The notes below the pieces were generated by a model. That model was not told the DNA's origin, made no database searches, and saw nothing but the letters and a program-made list of their open reading frames with translations. This document shows, in pieces, positions 1 through 6,503 of a DNA stretch of 13,472 nucleotides; the first letter of the stretch is position 1, and every line of letters starts with the position of its first letter. The DNA is from an uncultured Succinivibrio sp. (GTDB lineage: Bacteria > Pseudomonadota > Gammaproteobacteria > Enterobacterales > Succinivibrionaceae), in the NCBI GenBank assembly GCA_900754255.1, contig CAAECI010000124.1, positions 1 to 13,472 of the forward strand, read 5' to 3'. The translations under genes were made by a program, and so were the position numbers.

Positions 1-60
1 CACGTGGATCCGTGGACGGACGACGATTTGGATGCCATCCCGGGCGAGTCCCTGGATTGA
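1..60 (+). CDS. 3' end of an unidentified protein-coding gene (partial)
   Basis: Frame 1 is open from the window edge to a TGA at 58-60 and encodes the 19-residue tail HVDPWTDDDLDAIPGESLD. The strongly acidic, proline- and glycine-containing tail is typical of a bacterial C-terminus, and a hairpin that could terminate transcription lies 83 bases downstream. The other two plus frames are also open for some distance here, so the assignment rests on composition and on the downstream hairpin. I do not recognise the family and propose no function. Confidence 0.4.
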   Translation, partial: HVDPWTDDDLDAIPGESLD

Positions 61-143
61 GTCAGTATTTTCCGACTTTCAGGTTACAAAGACTCCCTAT
101 AGTCTGAGCTCTTAGTCTTAGAATTGGGTATTGGAAGGAAATG

Positions 144-170
144 GCCGCATAACGAGGTTTATGCGGCTTT
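144..170 (+). terminator. Probable intrinsic terminator of the left-edge gene
   Basis: A perfect 9-bp stem (GCCGCATAA at 144-152, TTATGCGGC at 159-167) closes a 6-base loop and is followed by only three Ts. It sits 83 bases after the stop at 60, on the right side to end that plus-strand transcript. The short T run makes it a weak intrinsic terminator. Confidence 0.5.
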
Positions 171-329
171 AATGCAGAAATGACGGCGTCAACAAATTTA
201 TCTTGTAGCAAAGTCCATCTTACATGCTCCCACATAACATAAGAAAATGCAGGCTTAGCGTTTAAAATGACACGCCGTCGCGGATTTTGTGCATTTGGTT
301 GCCGTTAACTAAGTCCCCTATCGCCCAAG

Positions 330-351
330 GGTGAAAAGAGAACTCTTCACC
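330..351 (-). terminator. Hairpin just downstream of purU, possible terminator
   Basis: On the minus strand GGTGAAGAG pairs with CTTTTCACC across a TTCT loop, giving nine pairs with one G-U. The same arms on the plus strand would contain an A-C mismatch, so the structure fits a minus-strand RNA better. It begins about ten bases after the purU stop. No U tract follows, so it may be a 3' end stabiliser instead of a terminator. Confidence 0.35.
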
Positions 352-360
352 GCACCTTTA

Positions 361-1203
361 TCAGAAGACTACGGTCTTATTTCCGTGTACAAAAACCTTA
401 TCATCCAGGATCTTATTTACAGCACGCAAGAGCACCATCTGTTCGACGTCATGCCCTGCTTTAGCCAGGGTCTCAGGATCATAACGATGGTTTACCTTAA
501 TTACATCCTGCTCGATAATGGGCCCTTCATCAAGATTATCGGTTACAAAATGTGCAGTAGCGCCTATGAGCTTCACGCCGCGGGTAAAGGCCTGATAGTA
601 GGGCTTGGCCCCCATGAATGCCGGCAGGAAAGAATGGTGAATATTCACCAGTGTTCCCATCTTGAAGTGACGAATGAATTTAGGAGACAAAATGCGCATG
701 TATTTGGCCAAGACCACAAGATCCGGCTTGCTTTCGTCGATGGCATTCAGGATCAGTTGCTCCTGCTCCTCGCGCGCATGATCTGCATTCTCAAAACAGG
801 TGAAAGGAACGTTGAATTTTGCCGCAAGACCTCCGAGATCCTCATGATTTCCAATCACGGACACGATGTCGGCATTTAAGGCTCCCGAATAGGACTTCAT
901 CAAAAGTTCACCTAAGCAATGCGCCTCCTTGGTAACAAGTACGCATATGCGACGACGGCGGCGACTGTCATTTAAGCGAACCTTGGCTCCTTCGGGGAGA
1001 CGTTTTCTTACATCCTCTATGATCTCATCCTGATCTTCAAAATTTCCCTCAACTACGGAGCGCATGAAAAACTTTCCGTCCTCGGCCGAGGCAAACTGAT
1101 CTTGTCTGATAACGTTTAAATTGTGCTGAAAGCAGGCATCTGTGATTTTAGCAATAAGACCGGTAGCATCTGAGCACTCGGTCAAAAGGATCCTTTTATC
1201 CAT
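361..1203 (-). CDS. purU: Formyltetrahydrofolate deformylase PurU
   Basis: PurU hydrolyses 10-formyltetrahydrofolate to formate and tetrahydrofolate in the cytoplasm. This supplies formate for PurT-dependent purine synthesis and balances the one-carbon pool. The 280-residue protein has the family's two-part build: an N-terminal ACT domain (about residues 4-85) and a formyltransferase-fold catalytic domain (about 86-280). The catalytic triad is visible as Asn187 and His189 in VNIHHSFLPAF and Asp225 in TDNLDEGPII. Length matches E. coli PurU, which the protein resembles to its last residues. The ATG at 1203 has only a weak Shine-Dalgarno match (CGGA, seven bases upstream). A run of five arginines at 81-85 marks the domain junction. 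The gene stands alone, divergent from gltA, and identity is secure from the motifs. Confidence 0.96.
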   Translation of the reverse strand: MDKRILLTECSDATGLIAKITDACFQHNLNVIRQDQFASAEDGKFFMRSVVEGNFEDQDEIIEDVRKRLPEGAKVRLNDSRRRRRICVLVTKEAHCLGELLMKSYSGALNADIVSVIGNHEDLGGLAAKFNVPFTCFENADHAREEQEQLILNAIDESKPDLVVLAKYMRILSPKFIRHFKMGTLVNIHHSFLPAFMGAKPYYQAFTRGVKLIGATAHFVTDNLDEGPIIEQDVIKVNHRYDPETLAKAGHDVEQMVLLRAVNKILDDKVFVHGNKTVVF

Positions 1204-1566
1204 GGTAAATTCCGAAAATTCTCCGTGTGATACGGTTAATAAAATTTCTCCCGATGTGGCCTAAGGGATGCTTCTTGAACTTCCCGCACATGATATTCAT
1301 CATGGGGTATGTATGAAATTAAGGCTCCGGCTTCGACTTATATCGAAAGAAACGCATTCACTAATTTAATTTGCACGGCAATTTTTAGCAAGATTTCAAA
1401 ATTTCCGCTTTTTTGGTATTTTTACAAATGCGATACGCATGCGCTTTTCGCACCTCACTGCTCCTTCATTGTGCAAAGAAACCGTGTTTACGGTCTGTAT
1501 TTTTAAAAGTTATTATCTTCGCTATAGTGAAATCAAGAAATCAATCCGTGCATTTTCGAGAAGAAC
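1204..1566. promoter_or_regulatory. Divergent promoter region between purU and gltA
   Basis: This 363-base AT-rich gap should hold the start signals of both genes. A possible gltA -10 box is TATAGT at 1523-1528, but the hexamer 17 bases upstream (TTTTTA) is a poor -35. A weak AGAAG-type ribosome site precedes the gltA ATG. A GTTAAT motif at 1235-1240, 32 bases upstream of purU, recalls half of an ArcA box, but one half-site is not evidence. The 65-codon open frame at 1309-1506 lacks a ribosome site and recognisable sequence, so I treat the region as non-coding. Confidence 0.45.
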
Positions 1567-2883
1567 ATGACTGAATTTAACGATCTCCCTCAACAAACCG
1601 ATTTTGCCGTTTTAAATATACCGGGCAAGGAACCCATCAAACTGCCCATATTGAAAGGTAATATGGGTCCGGAAGTAATCGACATTCGTGCTTTGGGCAA
1701 ACAAGGATACTTTACCTACGATCCGGGTTTCGTTTCGACCGCATCCTGCATGTCCCGCATAACCTTCATCGATGGAAACAAAGGCATGCTGCTCTATCGC
1801 GGCTATCCCATCGATCAGCTGGCCATAAAAACGAATTATCTGCAGGTATGCTATCTCCTGTTCAAGGGCGATCTGCCCACCAAGACCCAATATAAGGAAT
1901 TTGAAGATCGCATACGTCATCATTCCCTGGTGCATACGCAGATGGAATCACTGTTCCAGGCCTTCCGCCGTGACAGTCACCCCATGGCCGTGCTCTGCGG
2001 TGTAGCCGGTGCTCTGTCGGCCTTCTATCACGACAGCATGGATATTTATGATCCGCAGCTGCGTGAACTTACCATGCAACGTCTCATTGCCAAGATGCCC
2101 ACCCTGGCCGCCATGTCTTATAAGTATTCCATAGGACAGCCCTTCGTTTATCCGCGTAACGAGCTCAGCTATGCCGAAAACTTCCTCTACATGATGTTTG
2201 CAACGCCCTGTGAAAAATACAAGGTCAACCCGGTAATCGCCAAGGCTCTTGATCGTATCTTTATTTTGCATGCCGATCACGAGCAGAATGCCTCAACCTC
2301 CTCGGTAAGGCTTGCCGGATCCTCGGGGGCAAATCCATATGCCTGTATTGCAGCCGGCATTGCCTCTCTATGGGGCCCCGCACACGGAGGCGCCAACGAG
2401 GCCTGTCTGCGCATGCTACAGCAGATTGGGACCGTCGACAGGATCCCGGAATACATTGCCCGAGCCAAGGATAAGAACGATCCTTTCCGTCTCTTCGGCT
2501 TCGGTCACCGTGTCTATAAGACCTTCGATCCGCGTGCCATCGTAATGCGCGACACCTGTCACGAAGTACTCGACGAGCTACACATCACCGACAATCCTAC
2601 GCTCAAGGTTGCAACCGAGCTTGAAAAGATAGCTCTGCACGATGAGTATTTCATCGAGCGCCATCTCTATCCGAACGTAGATTTCTACTCAGGCATCATC
2701 TTAAATGCTATCGGTATTCCGACCTCGATGTTCACCGTGATTTTTGCCCTTGCACGTACCATTGGATGGATCTCGCACTGGAACGAAATGCAGTCTATTC
2801 CGGATTCACGTCTGGGACGTCCGCGCCAAATCTATGTGGGCCGTCCTCTGCGCGATGTCAAAGCGCTTTCATATCGCAAGTGA
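1567..2883 (+). CDS. gltA: Citrate synthase (NADH-sensitive hexameric type)
   Basis: Citrate synthase condenses oxaloacetate and acetyl-CoA to citrate, the entry step of the TCA cycle. The 438-residue protein is about the size of E. coli GltA (427). The three catalytic residues are visible: His273 in GPAHGGANEA, His314 in FGFGHRVYK and Asp372 in NVDFYSGIIL. The core block HADHEQNAS (235-243) and the segment ATPCEKYKVNP (212-222) match the gram-negative hexameric enzyme, including the cysteine linked in E. coli to NADH control. An N-terminal domain of about 50 residues, also typical of this type, is present. The gene is monocistronic, diverges from purU and ends at a strong intrinsic terminator. 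In a fermentative organism it probably serves glutamate synthesis more than respiration, which is inference. Confidence 0.98.
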   Translation: MTEFNDLPQQTDFAVLNIPGKEPIKLPILKGNMGPEVIDIRALGKQGYFTYDPGFVSTASCMSRITFIDGNKGMLLYRGYPIDQLAIKTNYLQVCYLLFKGDLPTKTQYKEFEDRIRHHSLVHTQMESLFQAFRRDSHPMAVLCGVAGALSAFYHDSMDIYDPQLRELTMQRLIAKMPTLAAMSYKYSIGQPFVYPRNELSYAENFLYMMFATPCEKYKVNPVIAKALDRIFILHADHEQNASTSSVRLAGSSGANPYACIAAGIASLWGPAHGGANEACLRMLQQIGTVDRIPEYIARAKDKNDPFRLFGFGHRVYKTFDPRAIVMRDTCHEVLDELHITDNPTLKVATELEKIALHDEYFIERHLYPNVDFYSGIILNAIGIPTSMFTVIFALARTIGWISHWNEMQSIPDSRLGRPRQIYVGRPLRDVKALSYRK

Positions 2884-2888
2884 TCACC

Positions 2889-2912
2889 AAAGCCGCCTCA
2901 AGGCGGCTTTTT
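2889..2912 (+). terminator. Intrinsic terminator of gltA
   Basis: AAAGCCGCC (2889-2897) pairs perfectly with GGCGGCTTT (2902-2910) around a TCAA tetraloop, and the T run continues to 2912. It starts five bases after the gltA stop. Stem, loop and U tract all fit a canonical Rho-independent terminator. Confidence 0.93.
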
Positions 2913-3129
2913 CTCCCTTAAATTGGCTGTTCAATGCTCGCGGTCCTGTACTCAATTTGCTCTTTTATTTTGTCCAAATTTGGCTAAAAGCGATTTGTTC
3001 GGGGCATTCACTTTTTCTACAGACGGACCTGCCGGATGGATGAACACAGTATTTGTCAACCGCTTAGCCACTGCCTGTGATTTAAGGATCATCTAGCGGA
3101 TTCCTAACACGAAAAACTAGATCTGATGA
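2913..3129. other. Intergenic region after gltA, no gene seen
   Basis: This stretch between the gltA terminator and the decayed 5' end of the next gene shows no coding signal. Open frames across it start inside gltA or lack a ribosome site. The missing N-terminus and promoter of the nuclease-family gene should have lain in or near this region, but I cannot align its first residues here. Confidence 0.45.
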
Positions 3130-3253
3130 TACATTCGAGACTTCAATCTCTGCCGGGATATTTTCGGCATAGACTTACGGCTCATGCAAAAGAAGTTCTC
3201 TTCCCTACTTGGCAAATAGGTACTTGTAATTCTTCTTTGAGGATCCCCAACAC
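3130..3253 (+). pseudogene. Decayed 5' remnant of the AAA-ATPase-like/PD-(D/E)XK gene
   Basis: The frame that starts at 3130 is one base out of step with the intact downstream frame. It reads IRDF, then FGIDLRLMQKKFSS, then a TAG at 3217-3219, then VLVILL, then a TGA at 3238-3240. These pieces line up with the conserved start of the family as I remember it: a DF motif, the YFVDKSxFIKEFF block, and the hydrophobic strand before the P-loop RPRRFGK. The P-loop itself is absent. Only about 15 bases separate VLVILL from the in-frame ATG at 3254, where the family would need about 40. Two stops, one frame change and a small deletion together indicate a broken gene. The alignment is by eye against a remembered family pattern. 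Confidence 0.5.
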
Positions 3254-4816
3254 ATGCTCAATGACTTTCTTTGTCTCAATTATGGAAATTCCCCAGATCA
3301 TGCAAAAAAACAGCTGTGCCTCTTTGAAGATCTCGAGATAAGCAAGGATAAGGAGTTCTGCCAAGAACACATGGGACGCCACCCGGTGGTCTCCATATCC
3401 TTTAAAAACATCGAACAGCCTACGTATGAAGGAATGCGGGCCGCTCTTATCCGTATGGTAAGAGATCTGTATTCGAGCTTTTATTTTTTAACACAGACGG
3501 ATTCACTTAACAAACTTCAAATCGCAAGTTTTGAAGAGTTTGCCACCATTAGCAATCATAACGACACAGTTAATGTGGATGAACTTATAACAAGCAGTCT
3601 TATATCTCTTTGTAAAACGCTATGTACCGTATACAAAAGAAAGGTAATAGTTCTTATCGACGAATATGATGTACCTGTCAACAAGGCACAAAGCTATGGG
3701 TTTTACGACAAGATCCTACCGCTTATAATGGGCATGCTTTATCAGGTTGTAAAGGATGACAGGCAACTTGTGGAAAAGTGCGTGATCACCGGATGTAACC
3801 GTATCTCAAGAGAAAGCATTTTCACCGGCATGAACAGCGCCATAGTCTATTCGGTCTCAGACGGCATGTACTCCGATATATTCGGCTTTACTCAGGCGGA
3901 GGTTGACGAGTTACTTCACTACTATTCCCTGACTTCAAAAAAAGATACCGTAAAGGAATGGTATGACGGATACAATTTTGGCGGTACCTGCATATACAAC
4001 CCCTGGGACGTTACCAATTACTGCTATGCACTTCTGAAAAATTCCGAGGCTGAGCCTGTTAACTATTGGGCAAATACCAGCAGTAACGAAATAATCAAGG
4101 AATTCATAGACTACGCCGATCCCCCTTCACTTGAAAAGATGCAAAAACTACTTAATGGTGAAACGATAAAAACAAGAATTGATGAGCAGCTTGTATATCC
4201 CGATCTTGAAAAGGATCACAGTCCGATACAGCTTTTCAGTATCCTTTTATCATCCGGCTATCTGACCGCCATCTCCGTAGATCATGAAGGCTACGAGCTT
4301 AAGATCCCCAACCGAGAAATCAAGGTTCTCTTTAATGATCTCGTGACAAGCTTCTATCAATCGTCAGATACCAGATTCCATGCCAGCGCAGCCGAGTTAC
4401 CCAAGATCATGGCAGAAGGATTCTCGGGACCTTTGGAGGATCAAATTAACTATCTGCTCTCCCGCTTCATCAGTGTGCGGGATACGGGATATGAGATCGC
4501 CTATCATACGTTTTTCGTAGGCGTGCTATCTCAGGTTCTGCCTCCGTCGGCACGGCTTCTTTCAGAGCCCGAAGCCGGCGACCGATTTGCTGATATCACG
4601 TTCATGATGAACAAAAGCACCGGTATTATCCTGGAATTTAAGAAAGGTAATTCAGATAGTGAATTGGAGCGCCTTGCCGTTCAGGCCATAAAGCAGGCGG
4701 AAAAAAGAAAGTATCGAAATATATTTTCTGACTATCCCGTCAAGAAAATAATTACTTATGGAATTGCCTGCCATGGCAAAAGAGCCGTGGTTAAAAGTTC
4801 GGTATCTTCGGTGTAA
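3254..4816 (+). CDS. AAA-ATPase-like protein with C-terminal PD-(D/E)XK nuclease domain, N-terminally truncated
   Basis: This 520-codon frame matches the common family with an N-terminal AAA-ATPase-like domain and a C-terminal PD-(D/E)XK (DUF1703-type) nuclease domain. Members often occur in many copies and have no settled role. Visible marks are the Walker B-like VIVLIDEYD (131-139), the segment ITGCNRISRESIF (178-190), WYDGYNFG (236-243), YNPWDV (248-253) and the nuclease core with Asp447 and EFKK (461-464). The first residues, MLNDFLCLNYGN, are what normally follows Walker A in this family, so the ATP-binding P-loop is missing. A GAGGA sits ten bases before the ATG, so translation is possible, but ATP hydrolysis is unlikely. 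The body of the reading frame is undamaged, which suggests recent truncation. It lies between gltA and a tRNA-Leu, a plausible accessory position. Confidence 0.75.
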   Translation: MLNDFLCLNYGNSPDHAKKQLCLFEDLEISKDKEFCQEHMGRHPVVSISFKNIEQPTYEGMRAALIRMVRDLYSSFYFLTQTDSLNKLQIASFEEFATISNHNDTVNVDELITSSLISLCKTLCTVYKRKVIVLIDEYDVPVNKAQSYGFYDKILPLIMGMLYQVVKDDRQLVEKCVITGCNRISRESIFTGMNSAIVYSVSDGMYSDIFGFTQAEVDELLHYYSLTSKKDTVKEWYDGYNFGGTCIYNPWDVTNYCYALLKNSEAEPVNYWANTSSNEIIKEFIDYADPPSLEKMQKLLNGETIKTRIDEQLVYPDLEKDHSPIQLFSILLSSGYLTAISVDHEGYELKIPNREIKVLFNDLVTSFYQSSDTRFHASAAELPKIMAEGFSGPLEDQINYLLSRFISVRDTGYEIAYHTFFVGVLSQVLPPSARLLSEPEAGDRFADITFMMNKSTGIILEFKKGNSDSELERLAVQAIKQAEKRKYRNIFSDYPVKKIITYGIACHGKRAVVKSSVSSV

Positions 4817-5053
4817 TGCGGTATCTAAAAAAGGAGGAAAGGATTTAATTAAGATGGTATCTATAAACCATTGTTGAAAATTCACTTACTCCAAAAATAG
4901 CTACATTTACTAAAAAAACAAATGTAGTAAAAAGCTACTTCAGCATTATTCGGGGTGTATTTTATTCGGCGTAAAAAAGACTTAAGGATGCGGTTTACAG
5001 AGTAAAATTAATTTATTTATATTAATTCAGAAGAGACTAGATTTATATTAAGA
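4817..5053. other. AT-rich spacer between the nuclease-family gene and tRNA-Leu
   Basis: No gene is supported in these 237 bases. A perfect Shine-Dalgarno core AAGGAGG (4831-4837) is followed 16 bases later by an ATG that opens only seven codons, so it looks like an orphan site. The 7-mer GGTATCT occurs three times near 4801, 4820 and 4856. An 8-bp hairpin at 4901-4927 may terminate the tRNA transcript. Confidence 0.4.
4893..4927 (-). terminator. Candidate intrinsic terminator for the tRNA-Leu transcript
   Basis: On the minus strand CTACATTT pairs perfectly with AAATGTAG across an 11-base loop and is followed by CTATTTTT. The plus strand has no U tract after the stem, so the orientation is minus. 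The hairpin lies about 127 bases beyond the mature tRNA end. The stem is AT-rich and the loop is large, so strength is uncertain. Confidence 0.45.
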
Positions 5054-5140
5054 TGGTGCCGAAGGTGGGAATCGAACCCACACGCTGTTGCCAGCGGCGG
5101 ATTTTGAATCCGCTACGTCTACCAATTCCATCACTTCGGC
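5054..5140 (-). tRNA. leuX: tRNA-Leu (anticodon CAA)
   Basis: The 87-base minus-strand sequence folds as a complete class II tRNA. Acceptor arms are GCCGAAG and CTTCGGC, followed by discriminator A and an encoded CCA at 5054-5056. The anticodon stem GCGGA/TCCGC frames the loop TTCAAAA, giving anticodon CAA, which reads UUG. A long variable arm (CGCT/AGCG) and a T arm (GTGGG, TTCGATT, CCCAC) are present. The acceptor and anticodon loop match E. coli leuX, hence the symbol. This tRNA is a known insertion site for genomic islands in enterobacteria. Here its 3' end faces the truncated nuclease-family gene. Confidence 0.97.
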
Positions 5141-5157
5141 ATCAGAAGATATGCACC

Positions 5158-5185
5158 ATTTTATACTAACATTATTAAAATGCAA
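5158..5185 (-). promoter_or_regulatory. Candidate promoter of tRNA-Leu
   Basis: On the minus strand TTGCAT (5180-5185) and TAAAAT (5158-5163) are separated by 16 bases. The -10 matches consensus at five of six positions, and the -35 matches at the three most important positions. The -10 ends 17 bases before the mature tRNA, leaving a short 5' leader. Confidence 0.5.
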
Positions 5186-5251
5186 GCTTTTTTTAATTCT
5201 TTTCCTATTTTTTTAATGTTTAAATTTTTTCCCCAAGAAAACGCCATATCT

Positions 5252-5267
5252 ATGCCTTTTTAGGCAT
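5252..5267. terminator. Short hairpin between lptG and tRNA-Leu
   Basis: ATGCCT and AGGCAT form a perfect 6-bp stem with a four-T loop, 33 bases after the lptG stop. On the minus strand no U tract follows, while on the plus strand a CTTTTT lies five bases beyond. It may end or stabilise the lptG message, but support is weak. Confidence 0.3.
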
Positions 5268-5300
5268 GACTTTTTACGATTTCTCTTGAGCTTGGTATTG

Positions 5301-6383
5301 TCACACTTTTCTGCGCAAAAGATACACGGCCAGCATTCCAAATACAATTGAAGCTAGAGACGCCCCCAACAAGGGAGGCATACCGTATACCAAAGATAGG
5401 GGAGCTACAATCTGATTTAACACATAATAGCCAAAGCCCAAGGTGATCCCAGCTAAGATCCTTGCTCCCATATTCATGCTGCGAAGCGGTCCGAATACGG
5501 TAGACAATGCTAAAAACAGCATCACGATCATGATCACCGGCTGCATAAGCTTTTCGTACAGTTGCAACCTGAAAGCGGATGATTGCTGGTTGTTCTCCTC
5601 AAGATAGCCTATATAGTCTATTAAACCCTGCAAGGTTAATGATTTATCGATATTGTTGATAACGTCTACACGCTCAGGATTTAAATTCAGTTGCCACTTT
5701 TCTGTCTTATTAAACGAGATCTTAAGCTCGTCGCCGTAGGCAACGGTATGCACATTCTGCATCATCCAACTCCCGTTTTCATACTTACCGCTTTCAGCAC
5801 GGCTTTTTGAAACAAGCCTCGGTCCGTCGGTTTCATAGCGCACTATATCCAACAAGGATCCGTCCAAAAGCATGGAACGTATCCCGATCAAAGATTGTCC
5901 CTCACGCAACCAAATACCAGAACGCGTAACCGACATACGTCCTTCGGAGGAATATATCGAATATTGTGTTTCAGCATAGGTTTCAAGCCGCGGCACCGTG
6001 GTCTCGCCAATAAAGAGAACGACGATCATCAAGGGAAATAGACTTTTTAAGCTTGAAAATGCGATCTGCAAACGCGACAAGCCCAAAGATTGCAAAACCA
6101 CAATTTCAGAGTTCCTGGCCATGTTTCCAAGACCAATCACCCCGCCTATCAATATTGCTACCGGAAAATAGGTTACAAAGATCCCTGGTAATAGACAGGC
6201 TACATAGCGGCAAACAAAAAAGAAATCTATGGCTCCGCGCCCTATATAGCGCATTTTATCGATAAAAGTGATGAGCCCCGTGAACAGAGCCAAACATACG
6301 GCTATAAGTAAAACCGTGGTGATCATCGTACGACCTATGTAAAGATCGAGAATTCCGAATGGATTTTTTAGTCTTTTTAGCAT
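5301..6383 (-). CDS. lptG: LPS export system inner-membrane permease LptG
   Basis: LptG pairs with LptF and the LptB ATPase to form the ABC transporter LptB2FG, which extracts lipopolysaccharide from the inner membrane and passes it to LptC-LptA. From the ATG at 6383 the protein has 360 residues, the same length as E. coli LptG. Three membrane segments lie near residues 18-42, 55-85 and 100-123. A periplasmic beta-rich domain follows (about 125-265), then three C-terminal segments to residue 355. The cytoplasmic stretch ARNSEIVVLQSLGLSRLQI (about 89-107) is the LptB-contacting loop typical of the family. The frame extends 17 codons upstream to 6434, but that start would sit in the terminator of tctA, and the shorter start matches the family. 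No Shine-Dalgarno is visible. lptF, normally just upstream, is absent. Confidence 0.95.
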   Translation of the reverse strand: MLKRLKNPFGILDLYIGRTMITTVLLIAVCLALFTGLITFIDKMRYIGRGAIDFFFVCRYVACLLPGIFVTYFPVAILIGGVIGLGNMARNSEIVVLQSLGLSRLQIAFSSLKSLFPLMIVVLFIGETTVPRLETYAETQYSIYSSEGRMSVTRSGIWLREGQSLIGIRSMLLDGSLLDIVRYETDGPRLVSKSRAESGKYENGSWMMQNVHTVAYGDELKISFNKTEKWQLNLNPERVDVINNIDKSLTLQGLIDYIGYLEENNQQSSAFRLQLYEKLMQPVIMIVMLFLALSTVFGPLRSMNMGARILAGITLGFGYYVLNQIVAPLSLVYGMPPLLGASLASIVFGMLAVYLLRRKV

Positions 6384-6389
6384 GTGATG

Positions 6390-6419
6390 ATTATACGGCA
6401 ACGTGTGCAAATCTCTAAA
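6390..6419 (-). promoter_or_regulatory. Candidate promoter of lptG
   Basis: A consensus TATAAT lies at 6390-6395 on the minus strand, with TTTAGA (6414-6419) 18 bases upstream matching -35 at four positions. Transcription would begin about seven bases after the -10, essentially at the lptG ATG (6383). The message would then have little or no leader, in keeping with the missing Shine-Dalgarno. Confidence 0.5.
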
Positions 6420-6432
6420 ATTTTCAACACGC

Positions 6433-6464
6433 AAAAATGATCCCGGGCTTTTAGATCCGGGATC
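6433..6464 (-). terminator. Intrinsic terminator of the fuc-tct operon, after tctA
   Basis: On the minus strand the arms at 6456-6464 and 6439-6447 form nine pairs (GATCCCGG core, one G-U) around an 8-base loop. An A and five Ts follow. The stem begins 39 bases after the tctA stop and separates the operon from lptG. Confidence 0.8.
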
Positions 6465-6503
6465 AGTTCAAAAAAAGAATCTGCAAGCTTTTATGCATCA
6501 AGC

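Larger units (their letters stand above)
61..360. other. Intergenic region without a recognisable gene
   Basis: These 300 bases separate the partial gene at the left edge from the 3' end of purU, so two genes converge here. The stretch contains a 9-bp hairpin at 144-167, a separated 8-bp inverted repeat (182-189 with 272-279) and a hairpin just beyond the purU stop (330-351). I see no open frame of useful length and no tRNA-like structure. A small RNA cannot be excluded. Confidence 0.5.

Noticed and set aside
331..879. 182-codon plus-strand open frame
   Set aside because: It lies entirely antisense to purU and has no ribosome site, while the purU product is recognisable along its whole length.
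1309..1506. 65-codon open frame ahead of gltA
   Set aside because: It has no convincing Shine-Dalgarno or family resemblance and occupies the region where the gltA promoter must lie.
2744..3043. 99-codon open frame across the gltA 3' end
   Set aside because: Its first half is out of frame within gltA and it reads through the gltA terminator hairpin.
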